From Neofamilia sp964346535 (GTDB lineage: Bacteria; Bacillota; Clostridia; Tissierellales; Peptoniphilaceae): a stretch of 58,474 bases of DNA. Positions 16,919-25,785 of this stretch are shown one piece after another; position 1 is the first letter of the stretch; the number at the start of each line of letters is the position of its first letter. Under the pieces are notes generated by a model. The model searched no databases, was not told the origin of the DNA, and saw only the letters and a list, made by a program, of their open reading frames with translations. The stretch is taken from assembly GCA_964346535.1 (NCBI GenBank), contig CAYFUN010000004.1, positions 1-58,474 of the forward strand. The letters run 5' to 3'. A program made the translations under genes and the position numbers.

Positions 16919-18036
16919 TAATTTCCTCCGTCTAATAATTTCACTTTACTGTTATCAACTAAATATATGTTAGAAGAAAAACCTTTAAATTCATCTAAAT
17001 ATTTTTTCTCTGCCATAGTTATAAAAGATTGGACATCTAAAAGATTTTCTATTAGCATCCGCCTTCTTTTTGGGTCTAATTCTGAAAAAACATCATCTAA
17101 TAAAACTATAGGGGCTATATTTCTCCTAGCCTTTATTAAATTTATTTCTACTAGCTTCATAGACAGTACTGCCGATCGTTTCTGTCCTTGGGACCCATAG
17201 GTTTTTAAAGAAATTTTGTTGGTCTCAATGTCAAAGTCATCTCTGTGGGGACCAAAAGTAGAATATTTTACAAAAAGATCCTTGTCTAAGGCCTCCATCA
17301 TTCCCTGATAAAGAGAACTTTCGATTTTTTTTATATTGTCCATGTCCTTAAAGGGATTTTGATAAATTAAATCCAGGACTTCTTCCCCACTTGTTATAGA
17401 AAGATGAACATCTTTTATATCCTTATTTACCTGGTCTAAAAATTCTTTTCTGGCCAGGATTAAATAGGCTCCTAGGGAAGCCAGTTGGACATTGTAGGCT
17501 TGGAATAAAAGTTTTGTATCTAAGCCCTTATTTCTATCTTTTAAAAGGCCATTTTTTTCTTTTAAAATCGAATTGTATTTTTTTAAATTGTACCTATAGA
17601 TAAAGTCTAAGTTTGAAATAGCCTGGTCCATGTATTTTCTTCTTAGGGCTGGACCGTCTTTTACTATTTCTAAGTCTTCTGGTACAAAGGTAACCAAGGG
17701 ACCTTCCATTCTAAGTTCATTTAAACTTTTTATATTAGATAGGTTTACCTGGTATTTCTTTTTCTTGTTTTTTTCATAAATTAGCTGGTAGTCTTTGTCT
17801 AAACCAGATTTTTCTATAAGGGCGAGAATTTCAAAATAGTCCTCGTCAAATTTTAAAATCTCCCTGTCCCTGCTAGTTCTAAAAGACCTTGCAGAAATCA
17901 AAATAGAAATTGCCTCTAAGATATTGGTTTTGCCACTGGCATTTTTTCCAACAAAGACATTTATATTTTTATTTGGTTGTAAAAATAAATCTGAGTAATT
18001 TCTAAAATTCTTTATAGAGATTTCTTTTACTTTCAT
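16918..18036 (-). CDS. recF: DNA replication and repair protein RecF
   Basis: 372 residues. An SMC/ABC-type ATPase: Walker A in FVGKNASGKTNILEA near the N terminus, the signature YGSQGQKRSAVLSMKL and Walker B APIVLLDDVFSELD toward the C terminus. It loads RecA at gaps together with RecO and RecR. It abuts the yaaA stop directly and is coupled to gyrB downstream, the classic Firmicute origin order. Confidence 0.95.
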   Translation of the reverse strand: MKVKEISIKNFRNYSDLFLQPNKNINVFVGKNASGKTNILEAISILISARSFRTSRDREILKFDEDYFEILALIEKSGLDKDYQLIYEKNKKKKYQVNLSNIKSLNELRMEGPLVTFVPEDLEIVKDGPALRRKYMDQAISNLDFIYRYNLKKYNSILKEKNGLLKDRNKGLDTKLLFQAYNVQLASLGAYLILARKEFLDQVNKDIKDVHLSITSGEEVLDLIYQNPFKDMDNIKKIESSLYQGMMEALDKDLFVKYSTFGPHRDDFDIETNKISLKTYGSQGQKRSAVLSMKLVEINLIKARRNIAPIVLLDDVFSELDPKRRRMLIENLLDVQSFITMAEKKYLDEFKGFSSNIYLVDNSKVKLLDGGN

Positions 18037-18249
18037 CTATTTTACTTCTATCATTTGTCCTTCTAAGTCTACAAGGTCGCCCTTGTGGATTTTTCTTCCT
18101 CTCCTAGTTTCAACTTGACCATTTACTAGGACATGGCCTTCTTGGATTAGGATTTTTGCCTCTCCACCAGTTCCTACTAGGCTTGCATATTTTAAAAGTG
18201 AGTCTAGTTTTATAAAGTCTGTGTCTATTTTTACTTCTCTAACCATCAT
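18037..18249 (-). CDS. yaaA: S4-domain RNA-binding protein (YaaA/YlmH-like)
   Basis: 70 residues, a lone S4 domain: IKLDSLLKYASLVGTGGEAK, LIQEGHVLVNGQVETRRGRK and a final hydrophobic strand. This protein sits between dnaN and recF in most Firmicutes; it is thought to bind structured RNA, possibly in ribosome assembly. The start codons ATGATG overlap the dnaN stop (TAATGATG). Confidence 0.9.
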   Translation of the reverse strand: MMVREVKIDTDFIKLDSLLKYASLVGTGGEAKILIQEGHVLVNGQVETRRGRKIHKGDLVDLEGQMIEVK

Positions 18250-19346
18250 TAGGCCAACCTCACTGGTAAAACTAGATAAAGATAAGAGTCGTTGTCTACT
18301 CCTGTAATTATCATAGGATTTACATCATCTAAGAGACTTAAATTTATTTCTACATCTTCCATATTTTTAATTCCATCTAATAAATATCTTGAGTTAAAGG
18401 CTATTAGTTGGTCAGTTCCGTCGATGTCAGCTAAAACTTCTTCTTCTACTGATCCAAGCTCTGTATTAGATAGGATTCTAACCATAGAATTTTTAATTTC
18501 AAGCTTTACTAAATTTGCCTTTTCTTCTTTGGCTAAAAGTTCTGCCCTTTCTAGGGATTGTTGGAAGGCATGTCTATTTACTTTTACTGTAGTTACATGG
18601 TCTTTTCTAATAATTTCATCGTATTTGAAAAATTGGCCATCTATAAGTTGGGAATAAAAGGTAGTGTCTTTTAGGTCAAATCTTATATTGTTTCTAGAAA
18701 AACACACTCTAATATTTTCATCTTCATCTGAAATAGTTCTAGATAGTTCTGTTAAAGCCTTGGCTGGAACTATGGCTGTATATTCTTTTTCAGATGGACT
18801 CATGTCTGTATAAACTGCTAATCTATAGCCGTCTAAGGCTACAAAATTTATTTGGTCATTTTTTACTTCAAAGAGAACTCCTGTTAGGGCCCTTCTATTG
18901 TAGTCTAAAGATACGGCAAAGCTTGTTTGTTTTATAGCTCTTTTTAAAGATCCTGTATCTATTATTATAGAATTTTCATCAGTTAGGTTTGGAAGAGATG
19001 GATAATCTTTGTAATTGTGAGTTAGAAGCTCAAAGTTTGATTTTTGAACTTGGATAAACATCCTATCTCCCTTTACTTCTATTTCTATGTCGTCATTTGG
19101 AAGTTTTCTTATTATATCTCCAAAAAGTCTGGCGTTTACTAAAGTTGATCCTTCTTCTATAACTTCACAATCTACATATGTTTCTATAGATATTATTTCT
19201 GCATCTGTTCCAGTAAGTTTTAGTTTACTTCCTTCAATTTGTAAAAGAACTCCTTCTAGTTCTTTAGATATGGCCTTAGAAGAAATAGCTCTTTGTACTA
19301 TAGATATACTTTCATTTAGTTTTTGTTGGTTAATTATAAATTTCAT
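18249..19346 (-). CDS. dnaN: DNA polymerase III beta subunit (sliding clamp)
   Basis: 365 residues, the usual clamp length. Three repeated clamp domains are visible; LDYNRRALTGVLFEV and FVALDGYRLAVY in the centre and the C-terminal YLYLVLPVRLA are diagnostic. The dimeric ring tethers Pol III and other partners to DNA. It follows dnaA after 114 bp; that gap holds one DnaA-box-like sequence (19399-19407, TGTTGATAA) and no terminator, so co-transcription with dnaA is likely. Confidence 0.97.
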   Translation of the reverse strand: MKFIINQQKLNESISIVQRAISSKAISKELEGVLLQIEGSKLKLTGTDAEIISIETYVDCEVIEEGSTLVNARLFGDIIRKLPNDDIEIEVKGDRMFIQVQKSNFELLTHNYKDYPSLPNLTDENSIIIDTGSLKRAIKQTSFAVSLDYNRRALTGVLFEVKNDQINFVALDGYRLAVYTDMSPSEKEYTAIVPAKALTELSRTISDEDENIRVCFSRNNIRFDLKDTTFYSQLIDGQFFKYDEIIRKDHVTTVKVNRHAFQQSLERAELLAKEEKANLVKLEIKNSMVRILSNTELGSVEEEVLADIDGTDQLIAFNSRYLLDGIKNMEDVEINLSLLDDVNPMIITGVDNDSYLYLVLPVRLA

Positions 19347-19460
19347 GGTTACTCCTTAGTTATATTATATGTTTTAGTAGTAGTAGGGCCTGTGAATATG
19401 TTGATAAGGTCCCTAGGTCTTAGTTTGTCTTAATAAGCTCAATTTATAACTTGTGAACAA

Positions 19461-20774
19461 CTAGTCGCCTTTTACCTTTCTCTTTAAATCTTGGATGGTC
19501 TTTTTTGTAGCAGAGTCTGCTTTTATTTCACTTGAAATTTTATCAACTGCGTGGATTACAGTTGTGTGGTCTCTGCCTCCAAAGTCAGCTCCTATCTTAG
19601 GTAGGGACATATCTGTCATTTCCCTACACAAGTACATGGCAACTTGTCTGGCATAGGCTATATCTTTTGGTCTTTTTTTAGAATCTAAGTCTTCTACACT
19701 TACGCCATAGTGGTCAGAAATAATATTTTTTATCCTATTTGAATCAATAACTATTTTTTTCTTTTGGTCTAGGATACTTCTAAGAACATTTTTTGCCATT
19801 TGAAGGTCTACAGTTTTTCCAGTTAAGTTAGAAAAAGCAACGACCCTAAGCAAGGCACCTTCTAGCTCTCTAATATTTGAATCTACATTTTCAGCAATAT
19901 AGTCTATAACTTCGTCAGAAATTTGAAAATTTTCTTGTTCATTTTTATTTCTCAAAATTGCAATTCTAGTTTCTATATCAGGTTCTAAAATATCTGCAAT
20001 TAAGCCTCCTCCAAGCCTGGTTATAATACGAGACTCAAGGCCCTTTAAGTCCTTGGGAGGTTTATCTGAAGTTACTACAATTTGCTTGTAATTTTGGTGG
20101 AGCATGTTAAAGGTGTGGAAAAACTCTTCTTGGATTCGCTCCTTGCCTATTAGAAATTGAATGTCGTCTACTAATAAGAGATCTACATTTCTATACTTGT
20201 CTCTAAACTCTGGAGTTGTGTCTTTTCTCAGTGCTTCTACTAGTTCGTTAGTAAACTGTTCAGAAGATACATAAATTGGTTTTAGATCAGGGTTTTTTTC
20301 TAACATATAATTTCCAATTGCAAGCATTAGGTGGGTTTTTCCTAAGCCTGATGATCCATATATAAATAGAGGGTTGTTTAAGCCTCCAGGATTTTCTGCT
20401 ACAGAAAGGGCTGCAGCATGGGGAAATTCATTAGACTTACCAACTACAAAATTATCAAAGGTATATCTAGGATTTATATTAGACTCTGACCTATAATTTT
20501 CTATTGGGTCTAGATCTTCTATAACAGAGCCTTCAGCTATTTGAAAAACTAACTTGTAGTCATAGTTAGTCACATTTCTAATGGCCTTTTCAACTATAGA
20601 ATAATACCTTTTTTTCATTTGGGTGTATGTAAAATTGTTGGGAACATAAATAATAAAATCGTCATCAACAATTTTGTGGCAGACACCTTGAAACCATATA
20701 TCGTAGTTGCTACCAATATTTCTTTCGATTTCATTTAGGATTCGGATCCAAGTTTCATTGTTATTTCTAGTCAT
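19461..20774 (-). CDS. dnaA: Chromosomal replication initiator DnaA
   Basis: 437 residues. Domain I (about 1-80) binds partners, a short variable linker follows, and domain III is AAA+ with Walker A GSSGLGKTHLMLAIGN, Walker B LLLVDDIQFL and the sensor region. Domain IV carries the DNA-binding signature GRDHTTVIHAVDKI. DnaA binds TTATCCACA boxes and melts the adjacent AT-rich DNA. AAGGAG lies six bases before the ATG. A DnaA box abuts the probable -10, which implies autorepression. Confidence 0.98.
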   Translation of the reverse strand: MTRNNNETWIRILNEIERNIGSNYDIWFQGVCHKIVDDDFIIYVPNNFTYTQMKKRYYSIVEKAIRNVTNYDYKLVFQIAEGSVIEDLDPIENYRSESNINPRYTFDNFVVGKSNEFPHAAALSVAENPGGLNNPLFIYGSSGLGKTHLMLAIGNYMLEKNPDLKPIYVSSEQFTNELVEALRKDTTPEFRDKYRNVDLLLVDDIQFLIGKERIQEEFFHTFNMLHQNYKQIVVTSDKPPKDLKGLESRIITRLGGGLIADILEPDIETRIAILRNKNEQENFQISDEVIDYIAENVDSNIRELEGALLRVVAFSNLTGKTVDLQMAKNVLRSILDQKKKIVIDSNRIKNIISDHYGVSVEDLDSKKRPKDIAYARQVAMYLCREMTDMSLPKIGADFGGRDHTTVIHAVDKISSEIKADSATKKTIQDLKRKVKGD

Positions 20775-20858
20775 ACTTTCTCCTTATAAACATTAACAAC
20801 AGTGGATAAGCTTATACACAAAAGTAAAAGACTTATTCACTGTGGACATTGTGGATAA

Positions 20859-20887
20859 ATTATATATTTTTCTTATTAACAGGCTAA
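20859..20887 (-). promoter_or_regulatory. Probable dnaA promoter next to a DnaA box
   Basis: On the minus strand TTAGCC and a consensus TATAAT are 17 bp apart. The perfect DnaA box at 20850-20858 touches the -10 on its downstream side and would cover the transcription start. Confidence 0.55.
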
Positions 20888-21297
20888 AAAATTTCTCCTT
20901 GTGTATAGATATTTTTGTAAATTCTAAGAACTATGTAGATAATTTTTCAAAAAAACTAGTACATATCCACAGACTTATCAACAGCTTGTTGACAAGAGAC
21001 TAATCCACAAAATTTTAATTTTATAAATTTTTTCCAAGGATAAGTTGTTAATAATAAAAAACATTTAAAGAGGATTTCCTCTTAAAAAAAGTCCTTATAA
21101 AAGTAGTTGAAAGCTAGCAGTTATCAACTACTTACAGATAATTTCATCTACAAATATTTTATCACAAACAAATGTTTTTTACAAGACTTATCCACAGGTT
21201 AATAAATAATAACTTTCAAAAAATCCTTGGTTTAAATTTAAAATTTTTACTTTTCTTTTAGCCATACTTTAAAATTCTGTGAATATCTTTTTATTTA

Positions 21298-21326
21298 TTG
21301 ACAAAGATTGGGAATATTTATATACT
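21298..21326 (+). promoter_or_regulatory. Vegetative promoter of rpmH
   Basis: TTGACA, 17-bp spacer, TATACT; the ATG of rpmH lies about 45 bp beyond the -10. Confidence 0.85.
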
Positions 21327-21371
21327 ATAAGATGTGATTAAATAGAGTAAATATGAGGAGGTGCATAGTTT

Positions 21372-21509
21372 ATGAAAAGAACTTACCAACCAAAGAAAAA
21401 AAGAAGAGCAAGAGTACATGGATTTAGAAAGAGAATGCTAACTAAATCTGGCCGTAATGTAATTGCATCTCGTAGAAAAAAAGGGAGAAAAAGACTAACA
21501 GTCAAATAA
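21372..21509 (+). CDS. rpmH: Ribosomal protein bL34
   Basis: 45 residues, MKRTYQPKKKRRARVHGFR...KRLTVK, an unmistakable L34: very basic, with the conserved RTYQPxxxxRxxxHGF start and the SRRKKGRKRL end. AGGAGGTGCATAGTTT precedes the ATG. It binds 23S rRNA in the large subunit. It is the first gene of the rightward origin operon, and rnpA starts two bases after its stop. Confidence 0.97.
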   Translation: MKRTYQPKKKRRARVHGFRKRMLTKSGRNVIASRRKKGRKRLTVK

Positions 21510-21510
21510 T

Positions 21511-21840
21511 ATGATCACTGTTAAAAGTTACTTTGATTTTAAAAAAGCTTATACGACAGGAAAGTCATATGGTAATAGAAACCTAGTTTTGTATGTTAGA
21601 AAAAACAACCTAGGCTATACGAGAGTAGGTTTTACTGTGTCCAAAAAAATTGGGACAGCAGTTGTTAGAAACAAAATTAAGAGAAGACTAAGAGAGATAT
21701 TTCGAACATACGAAGACTCTATTAAAGAAGGCTATGACCTTATTTTTATAGTTAGAAAAAATGTTCCTGATATCTCTTTTAAAGACCTAAAATCTGCCTT
21801 TTACCATATTTTAAAAGTTTCAAAGATGGTGAAAAAGTAA
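21511..21840 (+). CDS. rnpA: Ribonuclease P protein component
   Basis: 109 residues, the typical size. The RNR motif region VVRNKIKRRLREIFR is present, and the N-terminal FDFKKAYTTGKSYGNR and FTVSKKIGTA segments are typical. It assists the RNase P RNA in trimming tRNA 5' leaders. The start follows the rpmH stop by one base and its stop abuts yidD, so the three are one translational unit. Confidence 0.96.
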   Translation: MITVKSYFDFKKAYTTGKSYGNRNLVLYVRKNNLGYTRVGFTVSKKIGTAVVRNKIKRRLREIFRTYEDSIKEGYDLIFIVRKNVPDISFKDLKSAFYHILKVSKMVKK

Positions 21841-22056
21841 ATGAAATACCTAATGATTTACCTTATAAGATTTTATCAAAGATTTATCTCAAAATATTTA
21901 TTGCCAGGAGCCCATTGTAGGTTTACACCAACTTGTTCCCAATATGCCCTAGAGGCCTATAAAAAATATGGATTTTTTAAGGGAAGCTTCCTAGCAGTAA
22001 AAAGAATACTAAAGTGCCATCCCTATCACAAGGGTGGCTACGATCCACTAAAATAG
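21841..22056 (+). CDS. yidD: Membrane protein insertion efficiency factor YidD
   Basis: 71 residues. The diagnostic pattern is GAHCRFTPTCSQYALEAYKK with its two cysteines and the final HPYHKGGYDPLK. An N-terminal amphipathic helix should hold it at the membrane, where YidD helps YidC-dependent insertion. The ATG immediately follows the rnpA TAA. Confidence 0.95.
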   Translation: MKYLMIYLIRFYQRFISKYLLPGAHCRFTPTCSQYALEAYKKYGFFKGSFLAVKRILKCHPYHKGGYDPLK

Positions 22057-22064
22057 GAGGACAA

Positions 22065-22802
22065 ATGAGATATATTTACCAATTTGTAGGCTGGATACTT
22101 AGACTCTCCTACGAGTTTATAAGTAATATAAACCCAGCAGACTCAGGGCCAGTATCAAACTATGCCTTTGCTATAATTTTAATGTCAGTGATAATAAAAT
22201 TAATCACCCTGCCACTAACTTTAAAGCAACAAGAATCAATGGCAAAGACTAGAGCCCTACAAAGCCAGGTACAAGAACTTCAAAAAAAATACGGAAATGA
22301 TATGCAAACCGTAGCAAGAAAGCAACAAGAGCTATACAAGGAAGCAGGAGTAAGCCCTCTAGGAGGATGTCTTCCACTTCTAATTCAAATGCCTATACTA
22401 TTTGCTATGTTTGCTGTAGTAAGAGAGCCAAATGTATATGTTTTTGCAGAAGCAGGTTATTATGAATCTATAAACAAGGCATTTTTCTGGATGACCAACA
22501 TTGCCGACAAGGATAAGACCATGATAATTCCTATTTTATCAGGTTTAGTATCCTTTATAAGCCAAAAAATTATCCTATCAAGTCAACCTGGACCATCAAC
22601 TGGTGACAAGGAAAAAGACCAGGCTATGAAACAGTCTAATGAAATGATGACTATAATGATGCCCCTAATGTTTGTATTTGTTTATAGAAACCTTCCTGCT
22701 GTAATACCCCTATATATGATAATCAACCAAGGCTTACAAACTATCCAGCAGCTTATCATAAATAAAATTTTCTTAAAAAAAGTAGAAGGTGAAAGAGATT
22801 GA
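22065..22802 (+). CDS. yidC: Membrane protein insertase YidC
   Basis: About 245 residues. The core is the 60KD_IMP domain: membrane spans around residues 33-55, 110-130, 160-180 and 200-225, the positively charged coiled region between (TLKQQESMAKTRALQSQVQ), and the conserved GVSPLGGCLPLLIQMPILFAMF segment. No lipobox is visible, unlike Bacillus SpoIIIJ. The start at 22065 has GGAGGACAA directly before it; the frame extends upstream only by reading into yidD. Its stop overlaps khpB (TTGA). Confidence 0.93.
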   Translation: MRYIYQFVGWILRLSYEFISNINPADSGPVSNYAFAIILMSVIIKLITLPLTLKQQESMAKTRALQSQVQELQKKYGNDMQTVARKQQELYKEAGVSPLGGCLPLLIQMPILFAMFAVVREPNVYVFAEAGYYESINKAFFWMTNIADKDKTMIIPILSGLVSFISQKIILSSQPGPSTGDKEKDQAMKQSNEMMTIMMPLMFVFVYRNLPAVIPLYMIINQGLQTIQQLIINKIFLKKVEGERD

Positions 22803-23776
22803 GTTTTATAATAAAGACAGCTAAGACAGTAGATGAAGCCATAGAAAAGGGTCTAATTGAACTAGGCCTAACTAGAAGTGAAGTTGAAATCGAAGTTTTA
22901 GAAGAAGCAAAATCAGGCTTTCTAGGCCTAGGCCAAAAAGATGCTATGGTTAAAATAAAAGAAAAAGAAGACATATCATCTTTTGTAAGAGACATTCTAT
23001 ACGATGGCCAAAAAGAAGAGAAAAAAGAAGAAGTTCTAGAAGTAAAAGAAGAAATACAAGCTCAGCCAAAAGAAGAACCTATAGTTGAAGCTACTGGCCA
23101 GGCTGACCTTGAAGAAGAAGTAGTAGAAGTAAAAGAAGAGCCAGTAGAAATTGAGGAAGTCGAAATAATCGAGACTTTACAAGAAGAAAAAGCTACAGAA
23201 GATAATTTTGTAGAAGAAGAGGAAGAGGACTTTGAAGAAGATGACGAAGATTATGACTTTGAAGACAGGCCTCATCCTTATAAGAAAAATATTGACGATA
23301 TATGGACAGATATAGAAGTAAAAAATAAGTCTGAAGAATTTTTACAAACAATAATTGATGAGTTTAACATTTCTTATGACTTGGCCTTAGACTTTGATGG
23401 AGATAATTTAAATGTGGAAATAACAAGCCCTAACCCATCTTCTCTAGGTATAGTAATTGGAAAACATGGGTCAACCCTTGACTCCCTTCAATACCTTTTA
23501 AGCCAAGTTATAAATAAACACAAAGAAAATTTTATTAGGGTAAAAGTTGACGCTAATGGCTACAGAGACAAGAGAAATAAAAACCTTGAAAAAATAGCCA
23601 AAAGGGGTTTAGATAGGGCAATTAGATACGGCCGACCAGTAAAATTAGAACCTATGAACCCTGCAGACAGAAGAATAGTTCACATGGTTCTTCAAAACTA
23701 TGAAGGAATTACAACCCACTCAGAAGGTAGAGATCCTTATAGAAGAGTGGTAATTTCAAAAAAAGCAAGTATTTAA
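22799..23776 (+). CDS. khpB: RNA-binding protein Jag/KhpB
   Basis: 325 residues in three parts: a Jag_N domain (about 1-55, with KSGFLGLGQKDAMVKI), a long acidic Glu-rich linker (about 60-155, coiled/disordered), and a C-terminal KH domain (IVIGKHGSTLDSLQYLLS) followed by R3H (PADRRIVHMVLQNYEGITTHSEG). KhpB with KhpA binds many RNAs and affects cell division in streptococci. The start is TTG, overlapping the yidC stop. The linker is longer than in Bacillus. Confidence 0.93.
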   Translation: MSFIIKTAKTVDEAIEKGLIELGLTRSEVEIEVLEEAKSGFLGLGQKDAMVKIKEKEDISSFVRDILYDGQKEEKKEEVLEVKEEIQAQPKEEPIVEATGQADLEEEVVEVKEEPVEIEEVEIIETLQEEKATEDNFVEEEEEDFEEDDEDYDFEDRPHPYKKNIDDIWTDIEVKNKSEEFLQTIIDEFNISYDLALDFDGDNLNVEITSPNPSSLGIVIGKHGSTLDSLQYLLSQVINKHKENFIRVKVDANGYRDKRNKNLEKIAKRGLDRAIRYGRPVKLEPMNPADRRIVHMVLQNYEGITTHSEGRDPYRRVVISKKASI

Positions 23777-23782
23777 TCACAA

Positions 23783-23816
23783 GAAAACCAGGGAGAAAAT
23801 TCCCTGGTCTTTTTTT
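23783..23816. terminator. Bidirectional terminator after khpB
   Basis: ACCAGGGA/TCCCTGGT stem with A-run before and T-run after, between convergent genes. Confidence 0.9.
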
Positions 23817-23826
23817 ATAATTATTT

Positions 23827-24114
23827 TTATGAAAAGTCAGCAAAATAATTTTCAGTCATTCCCACTCTTTTAAAGTGGATAAAAATATTTTCTGGACTTT
23901 CAACTTCTATATTCTTGTCTAGGTATACATTTATCCCATCTGCTTGGTAAAGTGAATAGTTTTCACGTTTTTCCTCTTTAGGCCTGCCATTTCTAACTAG
24001 GGGATTAAATTCAAAGCCCTTACAAGAAGGATTGCCCTTTAAAGTAATAGTAATATTATCTTCACTTCTCTCCTTTAAAAGTTCAAGAAGTTTGTCATCA
24101 ATTTTTATTTGCAT
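23827..24114 (-). CDS. HesB/IscA-like small protein
   Basis: 95 residues resembling the iron-sulfur biosynthesis (HesB-like) fold: a beta strand with ITITLKGNPSCKGFEFNPL, a central YSLYQADGINVYLDKNIE strand pair, and a final IHFKRVGMTENYFADF. Only one Cys (PSCKG) is present; the C-terminal CxC of true A-type carriers is missing, so cluster delivery is doubtful. Such single-Cys HesB-like proteins are common in Firmicutes and uncharacterised. Convergent with khpB. Confidence 0.6.
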   Translation of the reverse strand: MQIKIDDKLLELLKERSEDNITITLKGNPSCKGFEFNPLVRNGRPKEEKRENYSLYQADGINVYLDKNIEVESPENIFIHFKRVGMTENYFADFS

Positions 24115-24251
24115 AAATAACCACCTTATAAAAGTATTTACTTATTAATACCCTAAATTTAAAAATTAAGCCAGGAGCTTTAGAAAATAATTAAGAAAAA
24201 ATCATATAATTTCTCCAAAGAAAAATCCTTGTGAAAAAGGAATGTTTACTG

Positions 24252-24280
24252 TTGACAAGTAATTTAAAGGGGCCTAGAAT
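24252..24280 (+). promoter_or_regulatory. Vegetative promoter of the MATE gene
   Basis: TTGACA, 17 bp, TAGAAT, about 40 bp before the proposed TTG start. Confidence 0.75.
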
Positions 24281-24318
24281 ATATATATTATAAAAAATAT
24301 AAAAAGGTTGTAGATATA

Positions 24319-25698
24319 TTGACTAAAAATTGTCCCATAAATTTAAAAAAAAGGGAAATAATAGAAAAAACGAAAAAGCAGTTTAAAAAGTTTGTCTTTC
24401 CATCTATAGGGGCCATGTGGTTTTTCTCCCTATATACTATGGTAGACGGAGCCTTTGTAGGTAGAGGAGTTGGACCTAAGGCCTTGGCTGGAGTAAATAT
24501 TTCCATGCCCTACCTTAGCCTTTTGTTTGCTTTGGCTATTTTAATTTCAGTTGGATCTTCTAATATTATTGCCTACTATAGGGGCCGAGGAGAAGATAAT
24601 ACTGCTAGTGGCTACTTCACCCTATCTCTTATTTTAATTACTTTACTTGGTCTAGGTCTTGGAGCCTTGGCTTTTTTTAATCTAGACTTTTTACTTAGAT
24701 TTTTAAAGGCTGAGGGAGAAGTTTATGCCTATGCCTACGATTATTTATGGGTTATTGTTCCATTTTCTGTATTTTTTATGTTGTCCTATAATTTAGAAAT
24801 CCTAGTTAAGGCAGATGGACACCCAAAACTTTCAGTAAAGGTTGGTATTATCGCCTCCCTAACTAATATAGTCTTAGACTATCTTTTTGTCTTTGTCTTT
24901 GATTATGGAATTAAGGGAGCGGCTGTTGCTACAGGAATTTCTCAAGTTTTAGGAACTTGTATTTACTTAAGCCACTTTTTATTTGCCAAGGCCAATTTAA
25001 AATTTAGAAAGATTAATGCAGGTTTTATCCACATTTTTAAAATTATAAAAACAGGCATCCCTGAAGCACTTACAGAACTTTCTATTGGTTTTACTACATT
25101 TCTTTACAACTACAGCATTATAAAGTATTTGGGCCTAGATTATATTACAACCTACTCTATTATAATGTATGTAAACAACCTAGTAATAAATACGATGATT
25201 GCCATTAACCAAGGATCTCAGCCTCTTGTTAGCTTTCACAAGGGTCAGGAAAACACTACTAGCCTAAGGGAATTATTTTATTTAATGGTTAGGACTTCCC
25301 TAACTTTTGGTGGATTTTTCTTTGTAGTCTGCCTAATTTTTTCAAAGAGCCTTGTAGGAATATTTATAGACCAAGGAAATATGGAGCTTTTCACCTACTC
25401 AGTTGCAAAACTTAGAATATTTTCTTTTGGTTTTATAATTACTGGCCTTTCCATTGTAGCGTCTGGTTATTTAACTGCCAGCAAGCACCCAAGAGAAGGA
25501 CTTATAGTTTCTATTTTAAGAGGTTATATTAATATTTCTCTAGCCTTATTTATTTTACCTAAGGCCTTGGGACCTGAATATATATGGCTGGCAACAATTG
25601 CATCAGAGCTAGTAACCCTTTTTATGGTTACTTTTATCTTTATAAGAACCCTGGGTATTTCCCTAAAGAAAGACCTAGGAGCCTTTAATAGGGCCTAA
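24319..25698 (+). CDS. MATE family efflux transporter
   Basis: 459 residues with 12 membrane spans in two homologous halves. The first half shows FPSIGAMWFFSLYTMVDGAFVGRGVGPKA with the family D-x-x-F-V-G-R-x-x-G, and the second GIPEALTELSIGFTTFLYNY and AINQGSQPLVSFHKGQ. It resembles the MepA-like multidrug cation-coupled exporters. The start is a TTG at 24319, with a weak AAAGG upstream. It has its own promoter and terminator. The substrate is unknown. Confidence 0.9.
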   Translation: MTKNCPINLKKREIIEKTKKQFKKFVFPSIGAMWFFSLYTMVDGAFVGRGVGPKALAGVNISMPYLSLLFALAILISVGSSNIIAYYRGRGEDNTASGYFTLSLILITLLGLGLGALAFFNLDFLLRFLKAEGEVYAYAYDYLWVIVPFSVFFMLSYNLEILVKADGHPKLSVKVGIIASLTNIVLDYLFVFVFDYGIKGAAVATGISQVLGTCIYLSHFLFAKANLKFRKINAGFIHIFKIIKTGIPEALTELSIGFTTFLYNYSIIKYLGLDYITTYSIIMYVNNLVINTMIAINQGSQPLVSFHKGQENTTSLRELFYLMVRTSLTFGGFFFVVCLIFSKSLVGIFIDQGNMELFTYSVAKLRIFSFGFIITGLSIVASGYLTASKHPREGLIVSILRGYINISLALFILPKALGPEYIWLATIASELVTLFMVTFIFIRTLGISLKKDLGAFNRA

Positions 25699-25705
25699 AA
25701 ATTTT

Positions 25706-25737
25706 AAGCTAAGAACTCATCTTCTTAGCTTTTTTTA
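25706..25737 (+). terminator. Terminator after the MATE gene
   Basis: AAGCTAAGAA/TTCTTAGCTT stem, loop of six, then seven T. Confidence 0.9.
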
Positions 25738-25785
25738 ATTTCAACCTTTGTTATAATTAAAGAAAATAGATGAGAGGATGTTAAG

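Larger units (their letters stand above)
20775..21371. other. oriC: Replication origin (oriC) between dnaA and rpmH
   Basis: A 597-bp gene-free stretch. Perfect or TTAT(A/C)CACA boxes: 20812-20820 (TTATACACA, plus), 20850-20858 (minus) and 21188-21196 (plus). One-mismatch boxes: 20801-20809 (minus), 20833-20841, 20963-20971, 20975-20983 (TTATCAACA) and 21001-21009 (plus). They form a dnaA-proximal group and a second group followed by a very AT-rich tract (about 21009-21034) that could be the unwinding element. A lone perfect box at 21188 lies about 110 bp ahead of the rpmH promoter. Confidence 0.9.

Noticed and set aside
22014..22064. Longer N terminus for YidC
   Set aside because: The extra 17 residues come from reading yidD in another frame; the ATG at 22065 has the Shine-Dalgarno.
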